Of a stretch of 64,000 nt of DNA, positions 36,171-45,195 are shown one piece after another. Positions within the stretch are counted from its first letter, which is position 1. Each line of letters begins with the position of its first letter. The notes under the pieces are model-generated. The model was not told the origin of the DNA. It saw only the letters and a list, made by a program, of their open reading frames with translations, and did not search any database. The position numbers and the translations under genes were made by a program. The DNA is from CAYVAP01 sp964343195 (lineage in GTDB: Bacteria > Bacteroidota > Bacteroidia > J057): assembly GCA_964343195.1 (NCBI GenBank), contig CAYFIR010000001.1:1-64000 (forward strand). The letters run 5' to 3'.

Positions 36171-37013
36171 ATGAATGACATCGACTATCTCTGCCACCTT
36201 GCCATGAAAAAATCATTGGAGCAAATAAAAAAATGGATTTCCAAAGTCCGACCATTGGCATCGCCTGTAAAGACACGCCTCCTACCTAGCGAAGAAGTCC
36301 TTTTGGAGTCTTATCCGCATGCCTACCGGCTGTTACATCCCTTCGAAGAAATCAGCATTTCTCAGGAATTGGCTCAACTGATCAAGCAAGATAAATCGGG
36401 ACGGAAATGGCGTCAGCGTGTAATGTCTCCCAAAGAAGAGGAGGAATTCGAAGCTAATTATTCCCCGTCGTTTCAGATGTTTGATGCCCATGGTAGGGAC
36501 CTCATGAAAGAGGATGTGAAATTTGCTCAATGGGTAACTCAACAACCCACTCGGTATGTAAGCTGGAAAGAGATCTGTGCCGAACAACAAATCCCTTGGC
36601 AGCCGAAAATCACCATCAATCAACTTCAGGGTGGACTGATCAATGGTTCTTCGGAGCATCCATCGTACAGATTCATTCCTAGAGATTTTCTCTTGGAACA
36701 TCAATTTCTACTGCTCAGTAATGCATTTTCAGATCGGTTGCAGGATGCTGACTTCTTTGTTGATGGTGATCCTGTTTTGGATGGTAAGTGCCTGGATCTT
36801 AAAGGACTGCTGACCGAGTCCCCTTTCCCATTCATGCCTCATACCCGCCTAAAGGCCCTAGGAGTAGGCTTTGAGCTATGTACTTACCTGGATTGGCCTT
36901 TTACTGTAATAGGGTTATGTGACGAAAGCTTGATTGATTGGGAAAAAGCTGAAAACCTCGAGCTGATTAAATGCCCAATGGGAGAAATTCCCTCCGTTCC
37001 AGGTTACCTGTAG
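36171..37013 (+). CDS. Hypothetical protein
   Basis: A 280-residue soluble protein that I do not recognise. It is acidic with many Trp and Pro, has no signal peptide, membrane segment, Cys cluster or nucleotide motif, and its DNA looks more AT-rich than the neighbours, which may point to recent gain. Visible segments are HPFEEISISQELAQL, RKWRQRVMSPKEEEEFE, YVSWKEIC, PRDFLLEHQFLLLSN and a C-terminal LCTYLDWPFTVIGLCDESL. A second ATG lies 11 codons in (MKKSLEQIKKW). It lies next to the Uma2 gene on the same strand. Confidence 0.6.
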   Translation: MNDIDYLCHLAMKKSLEQIKKWISKVRPLASPVKTRLLPSEEVLLESYPHAYRLLHPFEEISISQELAQLIKQDKSGRKWRQRVMSPKEEEEFEANYSPSFQMFDAHGRDLMKEDVKFAQWVTQQPTRYVSWKEICAEQQIPWQPKITINQLQGGLINGSSEHPSYRFIPRDFLLEHQFLLLSNAFSDRLQDADFFVDGDPVLDGKCLDLKGLLTESPFPFMPHTRLKALGVGFELCTYLDWPFTVIGLCDESLIDWEKAENLELIKCPMGEIPSVPGYL

Positions 37014-37066
37014 TTTGATGGATGGGTTATTCGCCCCACCCCCCGTAATATCCCTTCATTTTTCCC

Positions 37067-37099
37067 TTGTCTCCCTCTGCCCATGATGCCCTATATTTG
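37067..37099 (+). promoter_or_regulatory. Candidate promoter of the TonB receptor
   Basis: TATATTTG (37092-37099) matches the TAnnTTTG box fully and sits 5 bases before the ATG. The -33 side is weak (TTG at 37067, 22 bases away). The transcript would start at or very near the start codon. Confidence 0.35.
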
Positions 37100-37104
37100 T
37101 GCCA

Positions 37105-39624
37105 ATGAATTCTGGCAAATATTTCCTCCTCTTCTTGCTGCTCGGCTGGCTGGGCATGGGCATCGCACAGGCACAGACTGGTGTCGTCCAGGGGCGCGTG
37201 ATCGATTCCTACAATGAGCCGGTAGGAGACGCCCGCATCGAAGTCCTGAACACCCGGATCACCGGAAAGACCAATGCTGATGGCCGCTTCCGACTGGAGC
37301 TCAGTTCTGGTCAAACTTATCGCATTCAGTTCTCCCATGCCGGCTTTAAAACATCCGTCCTGGAGCTATCCGTCAGCGAGGCCCGCATCTATGACGAGAC
37401 CATCAAGATGCTGGCCCGGGAGGTCGATGAGGTCGAAATTTTCGGGCAGCAGGATCCGACCTCGATTTCAGACCAGACCATGCTCGTCTCCCCCATCAGC
37501 ATGCAGGAAGTGCAGCAAATGCCGGTTACTGCTCCCAGTGTGGAAGCCTTCGTCAAGGGAATGCCCGGCGTGGCCAGCAACAATGAGTTTTCTTCGCAGT
37601 ACCAGGTACGCGGCGGCAACTTTGACGAGAACCTCGTTTATGTCAATGGCATCGAGATCTACCGCCCCTTTCTGACCCGCTCAGGGCAGCAGGAGGGGCT
37701 GGGATTTTCCAACCCCAGCATGGCACAGGACCTGAAGTTCAGCACAGGGGGCTTCGCTGCGAATTATGGGGATAAGCTCTCCTCTGTGCTCGATATTACC
37801 TATCGCCAGCCCAAGGACTTCCGCGCGACGGCAGAGCTGGGTATCATCAGCACCAACCTCCACGCGGAGGGCATTTCCAAAAACCGCGAGAACCCCGATC
37901 AGCCCGGGAAATTTACGTGGCTGATGGGGGCGCGGCGTTTTCAGATGGCCTACCTGCTCAACAGCCTCAACACCACGGGCGATTACCGCCCCAGTTTTTA
38001 CGACTACCAGGGGATGTTTACCTACACCCCCAGGAATGAATACCGCACCGAGCGCATCATCGAGCGACGCAACGGCAAGCTCGACACCGTTTACTATGAC
38101 AACACCCCGATCAAATACACCGCATTTTTCAGCATAACCCGCAATCGCTTCCTTTTTGAGCCGCAGGGCCGGGTCGCGACCATCGGTACCCTGGTGGATC
38201 AGGTAATCCGAATTAGGACGGGCTTTGAGGGGCGGGAAATCAGCGACTACACCACGGGACTGGGGGCCTTGATGATGGAGCACCAGCCAAGTACCCGCTG
38301 GAAATTTGACTATATCCTCACCACCTTCCGTACCAGCGAACGGGAGTTGATCGATGTGGAAGGGGGCTATCTCCTGGGCGAGGTCAACACCAATCTGGGC
38401 GACGAGGAATTCAACGAAACGGACTTCGAACTGGACATCGGCAGTCAATACCGGCACGCCCGCAACTACCTCCAGGCCGACGTGTATGCCGGTCAATGGC
38501 GAGGCCGCTGGATTTCTGACAACCGCGCTACTCACCGGGTAGAATTTGGTTTGAAGTACCAGCATACCCGCATCGACGACGACCTGAAAGAATACACTTT
38601 CCTTGATTCAGCGGGTTACCTGGTCGATCCCCAAAGTGATTTCAATGTTGAGAGCTACGCCAAGGGCAGCGTGCAGCTCAATAGCAACCAATACAAAGCT
38701 TACCTCCAGCACCAGTGGAATCTGGGCCGAGGGGTCAAGCTGGTATATGGCGTCAGGGCTGTTTACTACGATCTGATCGAAGACTGGCTGATTAGCCCAC
38801 GTGGTCAACTCATCTGGGACGTGAACCGTGGCGCAGATGGCGAGTTGCTGACCCGCCTGCGACTCGCTGGAGGCCTGTATCATCAGCCACCGTTTTATCG
38901 GGAGTTTCGTCGCTTTGATGGAACGGTAAACCTCGATGTAAATTCTCAGAGTGCGGCCCATGCCATCCTCGGGCTGGATCATCGTTTCACGGCCTGGGGG
39001 CGTCCTTTCAGGCTTTTTGCCGAGGCATATTACAAACAGCTCTACAACATCATTCCCTATGAGGTCCAAAATGTCCGAATCCGATACTACCCGGATGAAG
39101 TAGGCGTGGGATATGCATATGGACTGGATGCCCGAATTAATGGAGAGTTTATCAAGGGAGTAGATTCCTGGGTCAGTTTGGGCCTTCTTAAAACTGGTGA
39201 AGATATTAATGGCGATGAGCAGGGTTTTGTTCCGCGTCCTACTGACCAGCGCTTCACCTTTGCCATGTATTTCCAGGACGAATTGCCTATCAACCCGACT
39301 TACAAGGTTCATGTAAGTTATGTATATGGCAGTGGCATGCGTTTCGGCCCGCCAAACGATTTTCCCCAGCGTACGGTTGAGCAGTTTCCTCCTTATCACC
39401 GTGCCGATCTGGGATTTAGCAAGTTAATCACCTTGCCTGTCCAACAGGGCCGCAAGGTCGGCGTACAATCCATATGGGCCACGGTGGAAATTTTCAACCT
39501 CCTTCAGCGAGAAAACACTGTCTCCTATGTGTGGATCAAGGATCTACAGAATGTGCAGTATGCAGTCCCCAACCTGCTTTCCGCCCGACTACTCAACGTC
39601 AGGGTTATTTTCAGGTTCTATTGA
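37105..39624 (+). CDS. TonB-dependent receptor with carboxypeptidase-like regulatory domain
   Basis: An 839-residue outer-membrane receptor. Signal peptide (about 1-22, ending IAQAQ); a CarboxypepD_reg-like domain (about 25-110, VVQGRVIDSYNEPVGDARIEV); a plug with EAFVKGMPGVASN and QYQVRGGNFDENLVYVNGIEIYRP; then a C-terminal barrel ending in VRVIFRFY. It lacks an adjacent SusD partner, so it is probably a stand-alone importer, ligand unknown. The ATG at 37105 is chosen over an in-frame GTG two codons earlier, which would fall inside the -7 box. The barrel is shorter than in SusC proteins. Confidence 0.9.
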   Translation: MNSGKYFLLFLLLGWLGMGIAQAQTGVVQGRVIDSYNEPVGDARIEVLNTRITGKTNADGRFRLELSSGQTYRIQFSHAGFKTSVLELSVSEARIYDETIKMLAREVDEVEIFGQQDPTSISDQTMLVSPISMQEVQQMPVTAPSVEAFVKGMPGVASNNEFSSQYQVRGGNFDENLVYVNGIEIYRPFLTRSGQQEGLGFSNPSMAQDLKFSTGGFAANYGDKLSSVLDITYRQPKDFRATAELGIISTNLHAEGISKNRENPDQPGKFTWLMGARRFQMAYLLNSLNTTGDYRPSFYDYQGMFTYTPRNEYRTERIIERRNGKLDTVYYDNTPIKYTAFFSITRNRFLFEPQGRVATIGTLVDQVIRIRTGFEGREISDYTTGLGALMMEHQPSTRWKFDYILTTFRTSERELIDVEGGYLLGEVNTNLGDEEFNETDFELDIGSQYRHARNYLQADVYAGQWRGRWISDNRATHRVEFGLKYQHTRIDDDLKEYTFLDSAGYLVDPQSDFNVESYAKGSVQLNSNQYKAYLQHQWNLGRGVKLVYGVRAVYYDLIEDWLISPRGQLIWDVNRGADGELLTRLRLAGGLYHQPPFYREFRRFDGTVNLDVNSQSAAHAILGLDHRFTAWGRPFRLFAEAYYKQLYNIIPYEVQNVRIRYYPDEVGVGYAYGLDARINGEFIKGVDSWVSLGLLKTGEDINGDEQGFVPRPTDQRFTFAMYFQDELPINPTYKVHVSYVYGSGMRFGPPNDFPQRTVEQFPPYHRADLGFSKLITLPVQQGRKVGVQSIWATVEIFNLLQRENTVSYVWIKDLQNVQYAVPNLLSARLLNVRVIFRFY

Positions 39625-39886
39625 CCAGCTTCTGGATTTTTGAGAACGATTTTTCCGGGTAATCGCCTTTTCTCTTAATTGGTCGCACCTGTACGAAATC
39701 GATTTCGCTGTTTTAGCGATTAATAATATGTAATAATTCCAGCCTAATTGTTCAGCAAAACTGACTATTAACGGTCATAATTTATCAATTCGGCGACCAA
39801 TACACTTGTTGATAGAGTAATATTTTCGTAAATAGAATATCTGACACGACAATAAAATTGTCAACCAACCTGCCATCCATTTTGTC

Positions 39887-40294
39887 ATGAAAGTTCTTCT
39901 GATTGAAGATCGGGACTCTGACGCCCTTCTGATCAAGGAAGCCCTTGCCGACCTAAAGTACGAATGTCTCCTCACCCGTGTAAAAGGGGGAAGAGAGGCT
40001 TTTGCTTTTTTGGAAAATCTGCCTCCCCATGATTTTCCTGACCTCATTTTGCTCGACCTCAGCATGCCCGAAATTTCGGGAGATGAAGTGCTGCGGGTAT
40101 TGAAAGATCACTCCAGGTGGAAGATCATTCCAGTGGTGGTGCTCACCACCTCCAATTCGCCCGAAGACCGAAAAAAGTGCCAGGAACTCAATACCGATGG
40201 CTATCTCACCAAGCCCTTCAGTTTCGAAGAGTTGACCGTTTCAATCAAAGGAACCCTCGATTACTGGAATCGAGTATACAGCCCTTCATATTAA
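39887..40294 (+). CDS. Single-domain response regulator
   Basis: A 135-residue receiver domain with nothing else. Acidic pocket ED near the start (IEDRDSD), phosphoacceptor Asp in LILLDLSMPE, Thr/Ser in VVLTTSN, and Lys in LTKPFS. The sequence resembles the Rcp1-type receivers that pair with phytochrome-like or hybrid kinases (SPEDRKKCQELNTDGYLTKP). No kinase or output gene is adjacent, so the partner must lie elsewhere. Upstream 262 bases are AT-rich with no other feature. Confidence 0.92.
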   Translation: MKVLLIEDRDSDALLIKEALADLKYECLLTRVKGGREAFAFLENLPPHDFPDLILLDLSMPEISGDEVLRVLKDHSRWKIIPVVVLTTSNSPEDRKKCQELNTDGYLTKPFSFEELTVSIKGTLDYWNRVYSPSY

Positions 40295-40639
40295 TTATGA
40301 ATCAAGGGTTATGATCATGGTCTTGTAGAGGCGACCCGCAGGCTCGCCCGATACGCTCTAAAAATTCCAGGTTCCTCCCTCTGTCCCACAGGCCATCTCC
40401 CTCCAAAGGGAGATACTCGCAGTGGCACTTGAGCAAAGGCCTAAAGCAAACCTGGGGCGGCGCTGGCCCGGCATTTGGCGCTCGGGGCGGCTTGCAGGGC
40501 AGCCTGAAATGCCCAGCTTTTCTTGCTTACTTCTTTTGAAAAAGAAGCAAGTCCCGCTGATCCGCGATCCCGTAAAACGGGGAAGCGAAATAGCACTTTC
40601 AGAGGTAGCATATTAAAGGTCAATTTGCGGAGCTACAAA
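40295..40639. other. Intergenic region with hairpins
   Basis: No gene. Hairpin-like words are CTCCCTCCAAAGGGAG (near 40390), GCATTT/AAATGC arms (40474 and 40506), and CTTGCTTACTTCTT paired imperfectly with AAGAAGCAAG (40522-40551). It is GC-rich in the middle (GGGGCGGC words). Probably decayed repeats between two genes that converge (response regulator and pfkA). Confidence 0.4.
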
Positions 40640-40659
40640 AGAAAAGCAGCAAAGCTGCT
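40640..40659 (-). terminator. Hairpin terminator of pfkA
   Basis: AGCAGC-AAA-GCTGCT (40645-40659); on the minus strand the stem is followed by TTTTCTTTT. It lies about 45 bases past the pfkA stop codon. Confidence 0.55.
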
Positions 40660-40702
40660 AGCCTTTTACTTTATGCTGTGTACCAGCATCCCACTCCTCA
40701 AC

Positions 40703-42115
40703 CTATCTGGCACTCGTTTTTACTGACTGCTTCCTGGCAACGGGATTCTTCATGGTCACAGGCTGACCCGTTGTTTCCAATACATTCAGCCACAAATCGC
40801 CCTGGGGATTGATTCTTTTGCGCTGCTGGGTCACCATTTCAATCGGAAGGTAAACGAATCGGTTGTTCCGTCGCCCAACAACAAAGCTGGTTTTTCCTGC
40901 CATGGCGCCATGGACCCCATGTAACCCCAGTTTGTTGCAGAAAATTGAGTCACTGGCAGTAGCCGGGGCACTGCGGATGATGTAACTCGGATCAATGTAT
41001 TTGACGTTGGCCGGGAACTCTACAGAGGTAAAATATTCCGTAAACTGATCTCTCAGGAATACTCCAATGTCGCGGTGCAGAATATTTCCGGAAGCATCGG
41101 TCTGCTTGGATCTCCTGTCAAAGAAGCGCTGACCTGCACCTTCCGCCACTACAATTACACAGTGCTGCTTGTCCTCCAGCCTTTTACGCACACTCTCAAA
41201 CAGGCCATTTTTGCCATCCAGGTCAAAGTCTATCTCCGGAACCAGTACAAAATTCACCTCAGGCATGGAGAGAGCTGCATTGGCCGCAATAAATCCGGAG
41301 TCACGTCCCATTAGTTTCACGATCGCCACCCCGTTAAAAGCCCCTTTGGCCTCGTTGTGTGCATCACGGATGATCGGGCTTGCCACCGAAAAGGAGGTCT
41401 CGAATCCGAAGCTTTTCTCGATGATGTTGATGTCATTGTCAATGGTTTTGGGAATGCCTGCAACCACTATTTTTAAGCCGCGGCGTTTCACCTCTTCGTG
41501 AATTTTGTGAGCTCCCTTCAGGGTTCCGTCACCTCCGATGGTGAACAGAATGTTGATCCCATGACGCTCAAGGCAATCAACGATGGCTACCGGGTCCTGC
41601 TCTCCCCTGGAAGATCCCAAAATCGATCCCCCAAACTGGTGAATACTTGAGACCATATCGGGAGTCAACTCTATAAAAGGATGGCCATATTCTGGAATAA
41701 ATCCCTGGTAACCATACTGGACTCCCATCACCTTGCGTACTCCGTAGCGGTATGTCATGGTCATGACCAGACTGCGAATCACATTGTTGATACCCGGGCA
41801 AAGGCCTCCACAGGTTACGATAGCTGCCGTGGTCTTTGAAGGATCAAAGAAAATGTTTTCTCTGGGTCCCGCGCGCTGCATCGACAACTCGATGTCGTGG
41901 GACTTCAAAGAGCCATCCTCCTGCTCATCATATAATACATCAAAAATTACCCGTCTGTTTTCATCTACAAAAAGCTTGTCAGTAGTACCTTTTTGATGTG
42001 TGTACTGAAGGGGTGACTTGATCTTGCAGGGGCCGAGAGTTTCAATATGAAAGTCCTGAGGCTTCATAGGTGAAAAATCTTCAATAAAGTGGTGATAGGC
42101 GTATGAGTCCTTCAA
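40703..42115 (-). CDS. pfkA: 6-phosphofructokinase (long form)
   Basis: A 470-residue phosphofructokinase of the long clade. GGLCPGINNVIRS, GGDGTLKGAHKI and GIPKTIDNDI are visible, with MGRDSGFIA later. The Gly in GGDGT points to ATP as donor, while the Lys in PKTIDND is shared with pyrophosphate enzymes; the combination is that of the ATP-dependent long clade seen in spirochaetes and trypanosomes. The donor therefore needs an assay. Start: ATG at 42115, though one at 42067 (MKPQDFHIE) is equally plausible. Monocistronic, with a hairpin after the stop. Confidence 0.92.
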   Translation of the reverse strand: MKDSYAYHHFIEDFSPMKPQDFHIETLGPCKIKSPLQYTHQKGTTDKLFVDENRRVIFDVLYDEQEDGSLKSHDIELSMQRAGPRENIFFDPSKTTAAIVTCGGLCPGINNVIRSLVMTMTYRYGVRKVMGVQYGYQGFIPEYGHPFIELTPDMVSSIHQFGGSILGSSRGEQDPVAIVDCLERHGINILFTIGGDGTLKGAHKIHEEVKRRGLKIVVAGIPKTIDNDINIIEKSFGFETSFSVASPIIRDAHNEAKGAFNGVAIVKLMGRDSGFIAANAALSMPEVNFVLVPEIDFDLDGKNGLFESVRKRLEDKQHCVIVVAEGAGQRFFDRRSKQTDASGNILHRDIGVFLRDQFTEYFTSVEFPANVKYIDPSYIIRSAPATASDSIFCNKLGLHGVHGAMAGKTSFVVGRRNNRFVYLPIEMVTQQRKRINPQGDLWLNVLETTGQPVTMKNPVARKQSVKTSAR

Positions 42116-42210
42116 GTTAGGTTTTTTTACCCAGTCACGCTCAAGATCAACCGAAAACTTTCGAAAAGATAAGGTACCACTTTTCGAATTGCATGATTAG
42201 GCACATCGGG

Positions 42211-43887
42211 CTACTCCGATACCCGTAGAGCCTCGTGTTTCCTGCGGCGCAGGAACAGCCTTCCCCCACCAAATAGTGCCACTAGCAGAATCGGGAGTCC
42301 CAGGTTTAGCAGGCGAACCAACGACTCATTTTCAGTCACCTTTTCGCGATCCAGCCTTCTGACGACCACCTCTTTTGAGCGAATCTCACTCAGGGCAGGG
42401 TCCCCAGCCAGGTAATCAATGGCATTCTGGAGGAGGGTCAGGTTATCATATGGCAATCGCGGGCTCCGCTCTCCCCGAAACTCCTTCCCCAGAGCAAATT
42501 CTCCATCAGAAATGACCACAATTTTCCCTGGTGCTGAAGGATTGTTTCGTTCTCCAAACATTGCGGAAGGTGGGTTGGGAGCCAAAGAATCTGTGGGGGG
42601 ACGACGCCCAATAAACAGTGATTTGAACTCTCCCTCTGCCAACATTCCGGTAATGAAAGGACCGCGATTAAACAGGCTGGTGGGAGGGGGATTTTGCAGG
42701 TATTCAGTCAGGTCGATGAACTGGGCTCCCTGAACAGTTCGGCTATAAGGGGAACTGGTCATGAATACCCCCTTGGTCACCCTGGCCTGGCTAAAGGTAT
42801 CTATACTTGCCGCATAGCGCATCAGGGCTGCATCTACGTTTCTTGCAATGGGGTGATCTGGAAACTGCAGGGTCATCGGGTAGAAAAGCCACTTTTTGGA
42901 GAGGAAACTACGGCTCTCCGGCTGGAACACTTCCGTGGGTTCACACTCCAGGTCCTGGATCAGGTCATAGTTGATCTTGAACCCGTAGTTCATGAACATG
43001 TCGTCAAGGTTTAACTCACGCAATTCGGTCAGAGTGCTTTGCTTGCGATACAGGTTCAAATCCACCACCTCATTGTCCATCACAAACAGGATGCTGCCGC
43101 CTCGAATCAGGTATTGGTCAATCTCGTATTTGTCCCGCTCGGAGAAGGGGCGCGTGGGCTGCAGGATCACCAGCACATCAATTGCTGGACTGATCTCATA
43201 GTTGGGGGCTTCGCGCAGGTCAAATTTCCCGATAGAATACTGGTTCGAAATAGCGGTACCAAATCCCTGGAGCATCTCCACTGGAATTTCTCCATGTCCC
43301 TGCATCAGTGCTACCAGTCCCATCTGATCCTGGGTAATGGTGCGCATCGCTGAGGTAATTTTGTATTCCAGATCAGACTCTGCTTTGGCAAAATTTACGT
43401 TGGGTCCCTGTGGCGTCATGACAGAAGCCCCCTTTAACAGGTCCACTGTAAATTCCCGATCCCGATGACGGATGGTCATCAGTGGCCACATATATTGCTC
43501 TTTGGTCTCTGTGGTAGAGACGCGCACCTTGACCGGAACCGGGGCATACCCGCCTTCCTGAAATCGCTGGAGCAGTTCCGGACTTTCGCTGGGATCTACA
43601 AAGTTAAAGGCAAAGTTACTTCCCGCATATTGTCGGATCTCCAGTAATGTGGTCCGAATCGCTTCCTGGTACTCCCGGATATTGGGAGGAAATTCTCCTT
43701 CCAAATACACCGTAATGGTCATCGGAAGGGTTAGGTCCTCTGCAGTTTCACGGGTCAGTTCTGACAGAGAGTACCGCTTCTCTTTCGTAAGGTCAAATCG
43801 GACGAAATAGGAAGCCAAAATCAGATTGGCAACAATGATGATACCAATGATAAGAAACAACTGAAGGTTGCGTTGCAGGAATGACAT
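42211..43887 (-). CDS. gldG: Gliding motility ABC-type protein GldG
   Basis: A 558-residue membrane protein of the GldG family. An N-terminal helix (about 9-28, FLIIGIIIVANLILASYFV), a long periplasmic region with YSLSELTRETAEDL and the DUF4350/ABC_transp_aux-like core (VLVILQPTRPFSERDKYEIDQYL), and a C-terminal helix (NLGLPILLVALFGGGRLFL). GldG works with GldF and GldA in Flavobacterium gliding. gldF is not adjacent: the upstream gene is a glycosyltransferase, 131 bases away. It may belong to a split gld locus. Confidence 0.88.
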   Translation of the reverse strand: MSFLQRNLQLFLIIGIIIVANLILASYFVRFDLTKEKRYSLSELTRETAEDLTLPMTITVYLEGEFPPNIREYQEAIRTTLLEIRQYAGSNFAFNFVDPSESPELLQRFQEGGYAPVPVKVRVSTTETKEQYMWPLMTIRHRDREFTVDLLKGASVMTPQGPNVNFAKAESDLEYKITSAMRTITQDQMGLVALMQGHGEIPVEMLQGFGTAISNQYSIGKFDLREAPNYEISPAIDVLVILQPTRPFSERDKYEIDQYLIRGGSILFVMDNEVVDLNLYRKQSTLTELRELNLDDMFMNYGFKINYDLIQDLECEPTEVFQPESRSFLSKKWLFYPMTLQFPDHPIARNVDAALMRYAASIDTFSQARVTKGVFMTSSPYSRTVQGAQFIDLTEYLQNPPPTSLFNRGPFITGMLAEGEFKSLFIGRRPPTDSLAPNPPSAMFGERNNPSAPGKIVVISDGEFALGKEFRGERSPRLPYDNLTLLQNAIDYLAGDPALSEIRSKEVVVRRLDREKVTENESLVRLLNLGLPILLVALFGGGRLFLRRRKHEALRVSE

Positions 43888-44018
43888 AACTGGTTTTTCT
43901 GGTTTCTCTCCTGGTTAAAGATAGTAGGTATGCGGTAAAGTAGCTCGGGTTATTCTATTGTGAGTTTTCACCTCATCCTCTAACCCCTTTGCCAAACTCA
44001 GTGCATTGCTATATGCTA

Positions 44019-44804
44019 TCATGACCCCCGATTTATATTTCCCTTCTGATAAAGCTCCCTCAATTTCAGGTACTTTAGCCGGTGGTAGGCTGCCGATAGC
44101 TTTGCCAGCATCCAGCCGGTACCGCCATCTCTGAACCCGCCCCTTAACCAAAACATTCGATAGAAAACCCAGGTAGGTCCCAGCCATAACTTTAGCCAGG
44201 TTGCTTTTTTTCCTCTTTCATATAGCTCTTTTGCTCCGAGGGTGGTGTATCCGTTGACACGTTCCCAATAATCAGCAATAGAGTCGAAGCTATGGTGTAG
44301 CAAATCTCCCTTCAGCAGGGCAACAGGGGTTCCTTCTTCAAGGGTCAATTGCTCGTGAACGAATTCTCCTTCCCACCTTGCTGCCTCCCTGGGAAAGAGT
44401 CTCAACTTTGCGTCGGGATACCATCCGCCATATCGGACATAATGGTCTCCAAATCTCGTCAGTCGGTTGAACTTATAGGCTCCCGATAAATGGGGCTTTA
44501 TCTGAATCAGAGAAGCGATTAATTCTGAAGACAGCACCTCGTCTGCATCCATGGAGAGAATATATGGATGCCGAGCATGGGTGTTCGCAGCGTTTTTGGT
44601 TTGAGCATATCCCAGCCATTCCCCCTCAATTACCCTGGCTCCCAGGGTCTTCGCCAACTGTTGTGTGCCATCGGTACTTCCAGAGTCATATACAATTACC
44701 TCTTCTGCGACTCCTTCAAGTGAACCGATGCAGTCCCCTATTTTTTGGACTTCGTCTCGGGCAATAATAACCGCAGAAATACCAGGCATATCAGAATGAG
44801 TCAA
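44019..44804 (-). CDS. Family 2 glycosyltransferase
   Basis: A 261-residue GT-A-fold glycosyltransferase. SAVIIARDE at the N-terminus, YDSGSTDGTQQLA, then the metal motif MDADEVL and a WEGEFVHEQL region. This layout is that of the WaaE/KdtX-like family that adds sugars to lipopolysaccharide core. A hydrophobic patch near the C-terminus (WLKLWLGPTWVFYRMFWLRGGF) suggests membrane association. A second ATG lies at 44789. A TAnnTTTG box lies 15 bases upstream. It precedes gldG on the same strand. Confidence 0.88.
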   Translation of the reverse strand: MTHSDMPGISAVIIARDEVQKIGDCIGSLEGVAEEVIVYDSGSTDGTQQLAKTLGARVIEGEWLGYAQTKNAANTHARHPYILSMDADEVLSSELIASLIQIKPHLSGAYKFNRLTRFGDHYVRYGGWYPDAKLRLFPREAARWEGEFVHEQLTLEEGTPVALLKGDLLHHSFDSIADYWERVNGYTTLGAKELYERGKKATWLKLWLGPTWVFYRMFWLRGGFRDGGTGWMLAKLSAAYHRLKYLKLRELYQKGNINRGS

Positions 44805-45042
44805 TTGTGGCTATAAAACAAAGGTACGTACTTCCCTTAAGCTCGCCTTTATTCATTTCATTTCAATTCCAGTGGGTTAATTGCCGGGCTTTCTGCCCAT
44901 CGCATAACTTTGCATAAAGTCCAGCTACTGTGTATTGCGGACTTTACAGTTGAAAAAAACGCAACCCGGATATTGAGTTTTATCATTTTCAGAAATCCGA
45001 AATAAAGCGACTTTTGATAGTATCATAAGTATCTACATCCCA

Positions 45043-45090
45043 TACCTAACTTTAGGTATATGGTATTCGCCCTTTACCTAAGCATAGGTA
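45043..45090. promoter_or_regulatory. Two palindromic operators upstream of feoAB
   Basis: Two 16-bp palindromes, TACCTAACTTTAGGTA (45043-45058) and TACCTAAGCATAGGTA (45075-45090), are spaced exactly 32 bp apart, about three helical turns, so both would lie on one face of the DNA. The second touches the -33 box. The half-sites recall DtxR/IdeR-type sequences, but in the opposite order. Confidence 0.7.
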
Positions 45091-45121
45091 TTTGAGCACG
45101 TAAGGTTTACGGTTAATTTTG
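45091..45121 (+). promoter_or_regulatory. Promoter of feoAB
   Basis: A perfect Bacteroidota promoter: TTTG (45091-45094), 19 bases, TAATTTTG (45114-45121). Transcription should start near 45128, giving a leader of about 68 bases. Confidence 0.85.
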
Positions 45122-45195
45122 TGCATTAACTTAGACTGAATCCAAATAAGCGCTACCATTCTTACTGCGTATCTTTCATTCAGCTGTCTAATTCT

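Larger units (their letters stand above)
44805..45195. other. Divergent regulatory region of GT2 and feoAB
   Basis: These 391 bases hold both promoters. On the minus strand CAAAGGTA (44819-44826) reads TACCTTTG, a full -7 match, for the glycosyltransferase. The right half carries the feo operators and promoter described separately. The middle (44830-45040) is AT-rich and holds no gene that I can see. Confidence 0.55.

Noticed and set aside
37681..38565. Minus-strand frame of 294 codons inside the TonB receptor
   Set aside because: Shadow frame produced by codon bias of the receptor gene.
43915..44187. Short minus-strand frame between gldG and the glycosyltransferase
   Set aside because: It overlaps the end of the glycosyltransferase in another frame and its translation carries on from that gene's reading; no own start signal or family.
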